A stretch of DNA of 5,249 nt from assembly GCA_964461295.1 (NCBI GenBank), contig CAYWTX010000421.1, positions 1 to 5,249 on the forward strand. Direction: 5' to 3'. This DNA comes from CAYWTX01 sp964461295 (GTDB lineage Bacteria > Planctomycetota > Phycisphaerae > SM23-33). The translations under genes and the position numbers were made by a program. The notes under the pieces are model-generated. The model saw only the letters and a list, made by a program, of their open reading frames with translations, was not told where the DNA came from and did not search any database. Shown here in pieces: positions 1 to 4,993 of the stretch (its first letter is position 1; every line of letters starts with the position of its first letter).

Positions 1-97
1 GCTCGCGCCAGGGCGGCTCTGCAGAAGCCGCCGCCGCGACAAGTTCTGCCAGCCCCCAACAGGCCATCGCAATTGCTCCTGTCACTCGGAACTGCAT
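1..97 (-). CDS. 5' end of a secreted protein of unknown function (partial, runs off the left edge)
   Basis: An open frame starts with ATG at 97-95 and stays open for the 32 codons left in the window. The peptide begins MQFRVTGAIAMACWGL and continues through an Ala-rich stretch ending ASAEPPWRE. This is a standard Sec signal peptide: Arg4, a hydrophobic core at about residues 6-25, and an A-S-A cleavage site near residues 24-26 before Glu-Pro. A strong Shine-Dalgarno, GAGGAG, sits 8 nt upstream of the ATG. A second in-frame ATG at 67-65 also has AGGAG 8 nt upstream, but starting there would drop the charged n-region, so 97 is preferred. The gene starts 35 bp after the stop of the ThuA fusion gene on the same strand and is probably the third gene of the operon. 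The mature protein is not visible, so no function can be given. Confidence 0.62.
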   Translation of the reverse strand, partial: MQFRVTGAIAMACWGLAELVAAAASAEPPWRE

Positions 98-105
98 TCC
101 GCAGG

Positions 106-111
106 CTCCTC
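106..111 (-). promoter_or_regulatory. Ribosome binding site of the third gene
   Basis: GAGGAG on the minus strand lies 8 nt before the ATG at 97-95. It is the main evidence that a gene starts at 97 rather than at the inner ATG at 67. The start codon itself sits in a small dyad at 87-101 (CGGAA, 5-nt centre, TTCCG). Confidence 0.55.
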
Positions 112-132
112 GCCGCTGCCGGCCGTGCTTCA

Positions 133-3100
133 TCACTTCAGGTCCGCGATACTCTCCGGGCTGGCGCAATCCTTGCCCTTGTCGAGCCAACTTCGGCCGA
201 TGCGCCGGATGTCGTCCCATTCGCGGGCCGCGCCAAGCAACACGCAGAACACCCGGCGCTCGGTCCACCGGTTCAGGTCCATGTCCTTGCAGAAGGCCGA
301 GTAATCCTTCCAGAACGACTTGATCCGCTGGCCCTCCGGGACAAAGAACTGCCCGATCGAACCGAAATGGTAGGAGTAGGGCGAACCCGGCTTCCAGTGC
401 GACATCTGCGAATTCGCCCAGCCGATGGGCCAGTGGTCCCATCGCCCGGCGCCCCACTTGATGCCGCCTTCGGCTCCCGGCGTGCAGTGATCGATCAACT
501 GGTTCTTCTCCGGAGAGAAGCCGCTGGCCCTGCCCAGCACGGCAAAGAGCAGTCGCTCGCGGAAGGGCATGACCAGCGCGCAGCCGGCCGACTGTGAAAT
601 GGACCTGAGCGTCTCGTCGTCGCCCTCGCGCCGAACCTTGCCCTTCTCGCCCCAATGAATGTCGTAGCGCTTCTGCGAGTACAGGTCCAGCGCCGTCAGA
701 ACGCGGAAATCCTGCTGTTTCTCGTCAGCCGTGAACATATCTTTGAGCGTCGCGCCCACCGGCGCGACGCCGAATAGTTCGACCGGCTGCGTACTGTAGC
801 CGACGACCGCATCCGGCATCAGGCTCTTGTAGCTCATGCGGCGCAGGATCAGCCCGTTCGGGTAGGCGAAGTAGTCCTCCGTCCCGCGGAGCCGGGGCTT
901 CGTATCGTCCTTCATATTGACGCAGAAGTAAGTCCACCGCACCCAGACGCGTTCCGGCCCGCTCTGGATGACATCCACGAAACTGTTTTGCTCCTTTCGG
1001 CCGGGATTGTTGAAGAGTTCGGCGTCCCCTAAGTTGCCTTCGAAGAATTGGTTGCACATGCCGGCGCCGCTGGGTAACTCGATCCACGGACAGTAACTGG
1101 CTTCGTGACTGAAGACGAACCGATGCGCGTGATCCCTCCAGAAAACGACGACGGCCTTCCTCGGATTCATGTCCGCGTGCGGCGGGCTGGGGGTCAACGC
1201 GCCCGCGTAGTGGCCCGGCGCGTAGTCGTTCACCTCGACAGCGGAGACCCCCTCGGTGCTTCGCTTGGCCAATTCGGCCATGCTCACAGGGGCCGGCTTC
1301 TCGAACATCGGGTCCGGCCCTTCCCCGGCCAGACCCCCGACGGGCCACGACGCAAGGGCCAGGAAAGCCAGGACCACACTCATTACCGATAGGAAATTTG
1401 ATTTAGCGGGGCGGGACCGGGCGGCCGGGAGGGGGCGGGGGGTTACACCTTTTTCCCTGACACCTTTTTCCTCCGTGTGTCCTTGCTTCTTTTCCTTTGC
1501 GGGTGGCGGGGCCAGCAGCGCCGCGGGCGGCGGCGGGGGGGCCGTATGCTTGCCGCTGGGGCTGTCGTCGGCCTTCAGGTCGCCCAGGGCGTACTGGATG
1601 CCCGCCAGCCAGTGCCGCAGGACGGCCGGGTTCTTCGCCGTGGCCGAGACCCCGCCGAAGACGCTGTAGTATACCCGCCCCGCCCCGGCGGGCTTGATCC
1701 AGCTCAGGGCGTGGTCGCCGTCAAGCCGGCCGTAGTAGGCCCTGACCTTCGGGTCGTACAGGCCGGTCTTGGCGGCATCGACGCTCAGGAGGACGCGAAG
1801 CTTCTCCCGCGAATAGGGATCTTCCAGCTTCAGGATGCGGTCGGCGATCTCGGCGGTGTCGAAGTCGGCGTTGACGGGGTTGTCCTTGGCCTCCACCCGG
1901 ATGGCGGCCTTCGGCCAGGGCGCCCAGTTGCCCGACGCGCCCAGCACCTCGGCGAACCGGGGCCAGCATCGCCCCGCGCCGGCCGCGGCGTGCAACGCCA
2001 CCAGGCCCTTGCCGTCGGTGACGAACTTCGTCAGGGCCGACTCGGCCGGGCCCGGCGTGGCGTCCGGGCGCCCGCGCCCCAGCGGAACCGGCATGTTGGC
2101 CGTGTTCACCAGGCAGACGGCGTCGAACTCCTTGAGACGGTCCGGCACAAAGACGTTGGGGTCGTCGCAGGCGACCGCCTGGAACGCCCCGGTCTCCTCG
2201 CCGAGGATGCGGATGGCCGACGCCGCGTAGGACGAGGCGAGCTGCGACTCGGCCCGGTGCGTGTAGACCAGCACCTTGCGCTGCCTGGCGGGCTTGGCCG
2301 GCGCCGAGGCCGGCGCCGCCGCGACGATCGCTGCCGTCGCCGCCTCCGACGGCAGCTTCGGACGCGAGGCCTCCCCGCCGGGGCTGTCGTCGGCCGCGAA
2401 ATCGCCCAACGCGTACTGGATCCCCGCCAGCCAGTGCCGCAGCAGTTCGGTCGTCCAGCACAACTCGAAATCGTGGCCGCCGAAGGCGGTGTAATAGACC
2501 CGCCCCTGGCCGTGGCGCTTGTTCCAGATCATCGGGTTGTCGCCGTCGGGCCGCCCGCTGTCGGGCGCCCACCTCCCGAGCTGGTCCTTGTGCAACTCGG
2601 CGCACTTGTCTAGGTCCAGGCTCATCAGGATGCGGTGGGTCCGCCGCGGCTCGCAGTCGCGGAAGATGTAGATCTCGTCGGCGTATTCCACGAACTGCTT
2701 GCCCGCCAGGACGGCCTTGTTGATCGCGTTGTCGGGCGACTCCACCCGGCAGACGACCTTGGCGTTCCACGGATGCCCCCTGAAGTGCCCGCCCATCATC
2801 TCCACGTACTCCCGCCACATGCCCCCGCAGTCCGCCGCGCCGTGGAACCCCACCACCCCCTTGCCGCCGCGGACGAACTGAGAGAAGTTCTTCTTCAGCC
2901 GCTCCCACCGTTCGGCGACGGCCTTGTCTTTGTCCTTCAGCTTCTTCTGCTCGCCCTCGGTCAGGAAGACCGACTGGTTGACGGTGTTGTCCATGACCAC
3001 GGCGTCGAAGGCGTTGAGCCTGTCGGCTTCGAAGACGTTGGGGTCGTCGGTGATGACGGCCTCCCAGGCGCCGGTCTTGCGGCCCATGATCTCCAGGCAG

Positions 3101-3384
3101 GCCGCCACGTGAGGAATGGCGGGGTGGACGTAGCCGGTGCACAGAGTGAACACCAGGAGCTTCCGCGGCCTGGCGGGCCTGGCAAAGGGCTTGTCCGGGG
3201 CCGCCTCGATCATCTTCTGGACCATCTGCTCGTTGGTCAGGCCCTTGTACTTGCCCCCCCTGATCGCCGGAAGCGTAACCGAGGTGGTGATGGGGCCCTG
3301 CCCCATCGCATTCGGCCCGACCCACCACGCCGCCGTCAACGCAATCGCCAGTCCGATCCGCCGAACCATGGGCTTGTTCTTCAT
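133..3384 (-). CDS. Secreted tandem ThuA-domain protein fused to an uncharacterised C-terminal domain
   Basis: This is a 1083-residue protein. Residues 1-28 form a Sec signal peptide: n-region KNKPMVRR, core IGLAIALTAAWWVG, cleavage near AMG-Q. A first ThuA domain (about 73-329) carries the family's landmarks: TGYVHPAIPH at 83-92, FHGAADC at 180-186, DEIYIF at 236-241, and a G-R-V-Y-Y-T-A-F-G-G-H-D block at 294-305. A second ThuA domain (about 369-603) keeps the fold signatures but has lost several of these residues. A Pro/Ala/Lys linker (608-666) leads into a second signal-like hydrophobic segment and a unique domain (about 690-1083). ThuA proteins are class-I glutamine-amidotransferase-like and are linked to sugar use, notably with the dehydrogenase ThuB in rhizobial trehalose/3-keto-sugar metabolism. 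A single-domain ThuA protein is usually only about 230-350 residues, so this one is exceptionally long. The ATG at 3384 has GGAG 8 nt upstream and lies 24 bp after the oxidoreductase stop. Sugar-related export is inferred; the substrate is unknown. It could instead be two genes joined by an indel or assembly error. Confidence 0.85.
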   Translation of the reverse strand: MKNKPMVRRIGLAIALTAAWWVGPNAMGQGPITTSVTLPAIRGGKYKGLTNEQMVQKMIEAAPDKPFARPARPRKLLVFTLCTGYVHPAIPHVAACLEIMGRKTGAWEAVITDDPNVFEADRLNAFDAVVMDNTVNQSVFLTEGEQKKLKDKDKAVAERWERLKKNFSQFVRGGKGVVGFHGAADCGGMWREYVEMMGGHFRGHPWNAKVVCRVESPDNAINKAVLAGKQFVEYADEIYIFRDCEPRRTHRILMSLDLDKCAELHKDQLGRWAPDSGRPDGDNPMIWNKRHGQGRVYYTAFGGHDFELCWTTELLRHWLAGIQYALGDFAADDSPGGEASRPKLPSEAATAAIVAAAPASAPAKPARQRKVLVYTHRAESQLASSYAASAIRILGEETGAFQAVACDDPNVFVPDRLKEFDAVCLVNTANMPVPLGRGRPDATPGPAESALTKFVTDGKGLVALHAAAGAGRCWPRFAEVLGASGNWAPWPKAAIRVEAKDNPVNADFDTAEIADRILKLEDPYSREKLRVLLSVDAAKTGLYDPKVRAYYGRLDGDHALSWIKPAGAGRVYYSVFGGVSATAKNPAVLRHWLAGIQYALGDLKADDSPSGKHTAPPPPPAALLAPPPAKEKKQGHTEEKGVREKGVTPRPLPAARSRPAKSNFLSVMSVVLAFLALASWPVGGLAGEGPDPMFEKPAPVSMAELAKRSTEGVSAVEVNDYAPGHYAGALTPSPPHADMNPRKAVVVFWRDHAHRFVFSHEASYCPWIELPSGAGMCNQFFEGNLGDAELFNNPGRKEQNSFVDVIQSGPERVWVRWTYFCVNMKDDTKPRLRGTEDYFAYPNGLILRRMSYKSLMPDAVVGYSTQPVELFGVAPVGATLKDMFTADEKQQDFRVLTALDLYSQKRYDIHWGEKGKVRREGDDETLRSISQSAGCALVMPFRERLLFAVLGRASGFSPEKNQLIDHCTPGAEGGIKWGAGRWDHWPIGWANSQMSHWKPGSPYSYHFGSIGQFFVPEGQRIKSFWKDYSAFCKDMDLNRWTERRVFCVLLGAAREWDDIRRIGRSWLDKGKDCASPESIADLK
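136..1317 (-). other. C-terminal domain of unknown function in the ThuA fusion (residues about 690-1083)
   Basis: About 394 residues show no ThuA motifs. The stretch is rich in aromatics and alternating beta-type sequence: FWRD at 748-751, CNQFFEGN at 777-784, VWVRWTYF at 813-820, EDYFAYPNGLILRRM at 836-850, RWDHWPIGWANSQMSHW at 981-997, and SYHFGSIGQFF at 1004-1014. From memory only, the succession FWR, then an N-Q-F-x-E-like piece, then V-R-W-x-Y, then D-x-x-x-x-Y-P-N/D-G recalls uncharacterised secreted proteins of Bacteroidota and Planctomycetota. The many conserved-looking Trp, His and Asp residues fit a carbohydrate-binding or carbohydrate-cleaving beta-sandwich. No catalytic motif can be named, and the functional reading is inference. 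Confidence 0.5.
1321..1422 (-). other. Buried signal-peptide-like segment inside the fusion protein (residues 655-688)
   Basis: In mid-protein the sequence has a basic stretch (RSRPAK, 656-661), then a hydrophobic core through residues 664-680 including VMSVVLAFLALASW, then small residues VGGLA before GEGPDP. That is the layout of a Sec signal peptide with a plausible cut after Ala686. An in-frame ATG at 1383-1381 (Met668) could start a separate 416-residue protein, but no good Shine-Dalgarno precedes it: the bases just upstream read TTTCCTATCGGTA. The segment is most simply the former N-terminus of an independent secreted protein now fused behind ThuA. In the fused form it could act as an internal membrane anchor or be cleaved to release the C-terminal domain. 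Confidence 0.6.
1445..1471 (-). repeat. REP-like tandem repeat in the fusion linker (two units, 15-bp period)
   Basis: On the plus strand the 12-mer ACACCTTTTTCC occurs at 1445-1456 and again at 1460-1471. On the coding strand this reads GGAAAAAGGTGT twice, with CAGG directly after the first copy. The 15-bp period keeps the frame open and encodes EEKGV-REKGV (residues 638-647). The GGTGTCAGG core resembles, from memory, REP-type repeats associated with IS200-like/RAYT transposases in many environmental genomes; this was not verified. Its low-complexity, A-rich composition differs from the GC-rich coding around it and marks the junction between the ThuA part and the C-terminal part. Confidence 0.5.
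1559..1620 (-). repeat. Intragenic direct repeat, copy 2 (end of second ThuA domain)
   Basis: This 62-bp stretch matches 2381-2442 at 54 of 62 positions without gaps, by hand alignment. The two copies are 822 bp (274 codons) apart. It encodes LRHWLAGIQYALGDLKADDSP, compared with the corresponding first-domain segment LRHWLAGIQYALGDFAADDS. Such a close nucleotide match at the domain ends, while the cores have diverged, points to internal duplication followed by gene conversion or strong local constraint. Confidence 0.8.
2381..2442 (-). repeat. Intragenic direct repeat, copy 1 (end of first ThuA domain)
   Basis: This is the partner of 1559-1620, in the same orientation and reading frame. A second paired segment lies near the domain starts: DDPNVFEADRLNAFDAV (residues 113-129) against DDPNVFVPDRLKEFDAV (407-423). 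Two paired blocks show that the whole domain was duplicated in tandem. Confidence 0.8.
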
Positions 3385-3392
3385 GTTCCGTT

Positions 3393-3396
3393 CTCC
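3393..3396 (-). promoter_or_regulatory. Ribosome binding site of the ThuA fusion gene
   Basis: GGAG lies 8 nt before the ATG at 3384. It favours residue 1 over Met6 as the start, which also keeps the basic n-region of the signal peptide. Confidence 0.6.
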
Positions 3397-3408
3397 GGGT
3401 TCCGAGTC

Positions 3409-4665
3409 TCAGATCCGCCACGGCTCGCGTGCCGCCACGTCCAGCAACCGGTTGGCCTCCTCGTCGCCGGGGAAAACCTCGCGGTCGGGGTCCCACCGCA
3501 GCGGCCGGCCAAGCAGGGCCGATATCCGGCTCAGGTGGCACATCGTGGCCGTCCGATGGGCGTACTCCACGTCCTGAAACGGCTTCTGCCGCGTACGCAC
3601 GCAGTGGAGGAAGTCAGGGGCGATGTCGTTGCCGGCCGCGTATTGGCGCAGCCTCGGCGACGGGGGCAGCATGACAAATGGCGGGGCCTGCCCCTTGGAG
3701 CCAATGAACCGCAACGGCCCGTCCTTGTGGACGACCACGCCGTTGGCGAAGTGGAAGATCACGTCGCGCCGGTGGGCCTTGTCCGGCGGCTCGATCTCAA
3801 CCGGCCCCGTATGGTCCAGCCCCAGGGCGTACAGGACGCCGCCGAAGAAGTGCGCCCCCCAGTCGTCCAGCCCGCCGCCGCCAAAGGCCGAGTAGTGCCG
3901 CCATTCCCGGAACCGCGCCATGCTGAACGGCTGGGCCGGCGCCGGGCCGACGAACATCTCCCAGTTCAGCCCGTCGGGCACCGGCTCGCCCGCCACGGGC
4001 CTGTCCTCGGCGGGGCCGCCCGCCCCCACATACGCCTCGCGCACTTGCCCGATCAGCCCGCTGGCCACGTAGTCGGCGATCTTGCCGTAATCGCCCCGAA
4101 CCCGCTGGCTGCCGCCGGTCACCACCCGCCCGTAGCGCCGGGCGGCGTCGACCATCGCCCGCCCCTGGGCGATCGTGTGCGCCAGCGGCTTCTCGCAGTA
4201 TACGTCCTTGCCCGCCCTGCAGGCCATGGTGGTGATCGCCGCGTGCCAGTGGTCGGGGGTGGCGACGATCACCGCGTCGATGTCGTCGCGGGCCAGCAGC
4301 TCGCGAAAGTCGCCGTAGGTGGCCACGTCGGGCAGCGGACGATTCTTGCCGCTCGTCCCCAGGCGGGTCTGCTCCAGGGCCGGCTTGTACACGTCGCACA
4401 GGGCGACCACCTGCGACTGCCCGCCGCCGAAGCCCCGCAGCACCTGCTGCGCCCGCCCCCCCGTGCCGATGCACCCGATGGTGATCCGGTCGCTGGCGGG
4501 CCTGGCCCCGCCCCGCCCCAGCGCCGTCGCGCGCACCAGCGAAGGGAAGCCGATGGCCGCCCCCGCCGCCGCAACGGCGGCCCGGGCGGCACGCCGCAGC
4601 AGCCCGCGGCGCGACAGGCCGCCCGCGCCTCCAACGGTCACTGTCGATCTCTCCCAGACCTTCAT
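3409..4665 (-). CDS. Tat-exported Gfo/Idh/MocA family oxidoreductase
   Basis: This 418-residue protein, a normal length for the family, has a twin-arginine signal: SRRGLLRRA at residues 18-26, then an Ala-rich hydrophobic stretch to about residue 47. The Rossmann domain follows, with ITIGCIGTGGRA at 61-72 as the dinucleotide loop, CDVYKP at 90-95, ATPDHWHA at 135-142 and the signature CEKPLAHT at 157-164. The C-terminal alpha/beta substrate domain includes FGGGGLDDWGAHFFGG at 261-276, with Asp268 and His272 in the usual D-x-x-x-H arrangement. The family oxidises or reduces sugars and related polyols with NAD(P). Exported members such as glucose-fructose oxidoreductase fold in the cytoplasm with cofactor bound, which explains the Tat signal. 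The start has GGGAG 6 nt upstream. The ThuA fusion gene begins 24 bp downstream, echoing the thuB/thuA pairing. One oddity: after His272 the more usual H-x-x-D acid is Gly275. The substrate is unknown. Confidence 0.93.
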   Translation of the reverse strand: MKVWERSTVTVGGAGGLSRRGLLRRAARAAVAAAGAAIGFPSLVRATALGRGGARPASDRITIGCIGTGGRAQQVLRGFGGGQSQVVALCDVYKPALEQTRLGTSGKNRPLPDVATYGDFRELLARDDIDAVIVATPDHWHAAITTMACRAGKDVYCEKPLAHTIAQGRAMVDAARRYGRVVTGGSQRVRGDYGKIADYVASGLIGQVREAYVGAGGPAEDRPVAGEPVPDGLNWEMFVGPAPAQPFSMARFREWRHYSAFGGGGLDDWGAHFFGGVLYALGLDHTGPVEIEPPDKAHRRDVIFHFANGVVVHKDGPLRFIGSKGQAPPFVMLPPSPRLRQYAAGNDIAPDFLHCVRTRQKPFQDVEYAHRTATMCHLSRISALLGRPLRWDPDREVFPGDEEANRLLDVAAREPWRI

Positions 4666-4805
4666 GTTCTTCTCCCGGTCCGCTTGTCCAGGTAACGCAG
4701 GCGGGCCTTGTTCGCCGGGGCGACCACCTTCCCGTGCGGGGTCACCGGCACGTTGCCGCCCTTGACCAGCACGCCGGATGGAATCCCGACCTTCAGAACG
4801 CGCAA
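4662..4805 (-). pseudogene. Probable 3' remnant of a lost upstream gene (or a short 47-residue ORF)
   Basis: A frame ending in TGA at 4664-4662 overlaps the oxidoreductase ATG as ATGA, a classic coupled operon junction. Its last 47 codons read LRVLKVGIPSGVLVKGG, then NVPVTPHGKVVAPANKARL, then RYLDKRTGRRT. By hand count, 40 of the first 44 codons end in G or C, and almost all from about 4778 down, as in the real genes here. Upstream of about 4785 the frame enters the hairpin cluster and palindrome, where its translation (starting MAQVSDLCCTAW) is clearly just repeat sequence. The best reading is a former gene whose body was lost and replaced by the palindromic element. A rare TTG start at 4805 with GGAGG 10 nt upstream would make it a tiny free-standing gene, which is less likely. 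The protein family is not recognised. Confidence 0.4.
4672..4676 (-). promoter_or_regulatory. Ribosome binding site of the oxidoreductase gene
   Basis: GGGAG lies 6 nt before the ATG at 4665 and fixes the start upstream of the twin-arginine signal. It lies within the last codons of the upstream coding remnant, as expected for translationally coupled genes. Confidence 0.6.
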
Positions 4806-4811
4806 GCGTTC
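4796..4811. repeat. Hairpin with GCAA loop
   Basis: GAACGC (4796-4801) and GCGTTC (4806-4811) form a perfect 6-bp stem around GCAA. If transcribed from the plus strand the loop is a GNRA-type tetraloop; from the minus strand it is TTGC. It directly abuts the next hairpin. Confidence 0.5.
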
Positions 4812-4831
4812 AGGCCCTCCTGTGGGGCCTG
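4811..4831. repeat. Hairpin with 7-bp stem
   Basis: CAGGCCC (4811-4817) pairs perfectly with GGGCCTG (4825-4831) around a 7-nt loop. It shares base 4811 with the hairpin before it. There is no T-run on either side, so it does not look like an intrinsic terminator. Confidence 0.5.
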
Positions 4832-4832
4832 C

Positions 4833-4873
4833 GGATGCCGCCAGCCGGGCAACACGCCCGCCGCCACGCATCC
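4833..4873. repeat. Two-level imperfect inverted repeat
   Basis: An outer pair, GGATGC (4833-4838) with GCATCC (4868-4873), encloses an inner perfect hairpin, CGGGC (4846-4850) with GCCCG (4856-4860), around AACAC. The 7-nt spacers between the levels do not pair. With its neighbours it makes a continuous run of dyads leading into the large palindrome. Confidence 0.4.
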
Positions 4874-4879
4874 AAGGGT

Positions 4880-4993
4880 CCGTCACGAAATAACCTGAGC
4901 AAGCCAGTCTTGGTGGCACAGCTTTCCAAGCTGTGCAGCACAGGTCGGAGACCTGTGCCACCTGGGAAACGTGAACAAGTTATTCCGTGACGG
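4880..4993. repeat. Nested palindromic element (REP/MITE-like), 114 bp
   Basis: There are four levels. Hairpin 1 is GCACAGCTT (4916-4924) with AAGCTGTGC (4928-4936), loop TCC. Hairpin 2 is GCACAGGTC (4938-4946) with GACCTGTGC (4950-4958), loop GGA. Both stems are perfect 9-bp stems, separated by one base. Around them GGTGGCACAG (4912-4921) is the exact reverse complement of CTGTGCCACC (4953-4962). Outside that, 4880-4897 (CCGTCACGAAATAACCTG) and 4976-4993 (CAAGTTATTCCGTGACGG) pair at 16 of 18 positions. Inner and outer arms share a centre within half a base, at about 4937. The GCACAGGTC/GACCTGTGC core is, from memory, common in dispersed repeats of Planctomycetota genomes. No transposase is present, so it would be non-autonomous. 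The element lies between the promoter candidate and the coding remnant, and could form strong structure in the operon leader. Confidence 0.75.

Noticed and set aside
133..1383. Annotating the C-terminal domain as a separate gene from ATG at 1383
   Set aside because: The frame is open from 3384 and no Shine-Dalgarno precedes 1383. The single fusion frame is what the sequence shows, so the split is recorded as an alternative only.
1721..3541. A 606-codon open frame on the minus strand, out of phase with the ThuA gene
   Set aside because: Its translation is Arg/Gly-rich low complexity, it spans the junction of two well-supported genes, and it has no recognisable domain.
2635..4695. A 686-codon open frame on the plus strand
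   Set aside because: It lies opposite the two minus-strand genes and is an artefact of high GC. Its translation is Arg/Pro/Gly/Val-rich with no motif, while the minus strand shows clear ThuA and Gfo/Idh/MocA signatures.
4811..4831. Intrinsic terminator at the 7-bp GC-rich hairpin
   Set aside because: No T-run follows on either strand.
4806..4961. N-terminal part of a 99-codon minus-strand frame starting MAQVSDLCC
   Set aside because: These codons are a translation of the palindrome and hairpin island, not protein coding. Only the downstream tail was kept, as a possible remnant.
4912..4962. CRISPR-like repeat
   Set aside because: Only two related, unequal hairpins occur, with one base between them and no spacers or cas genes.
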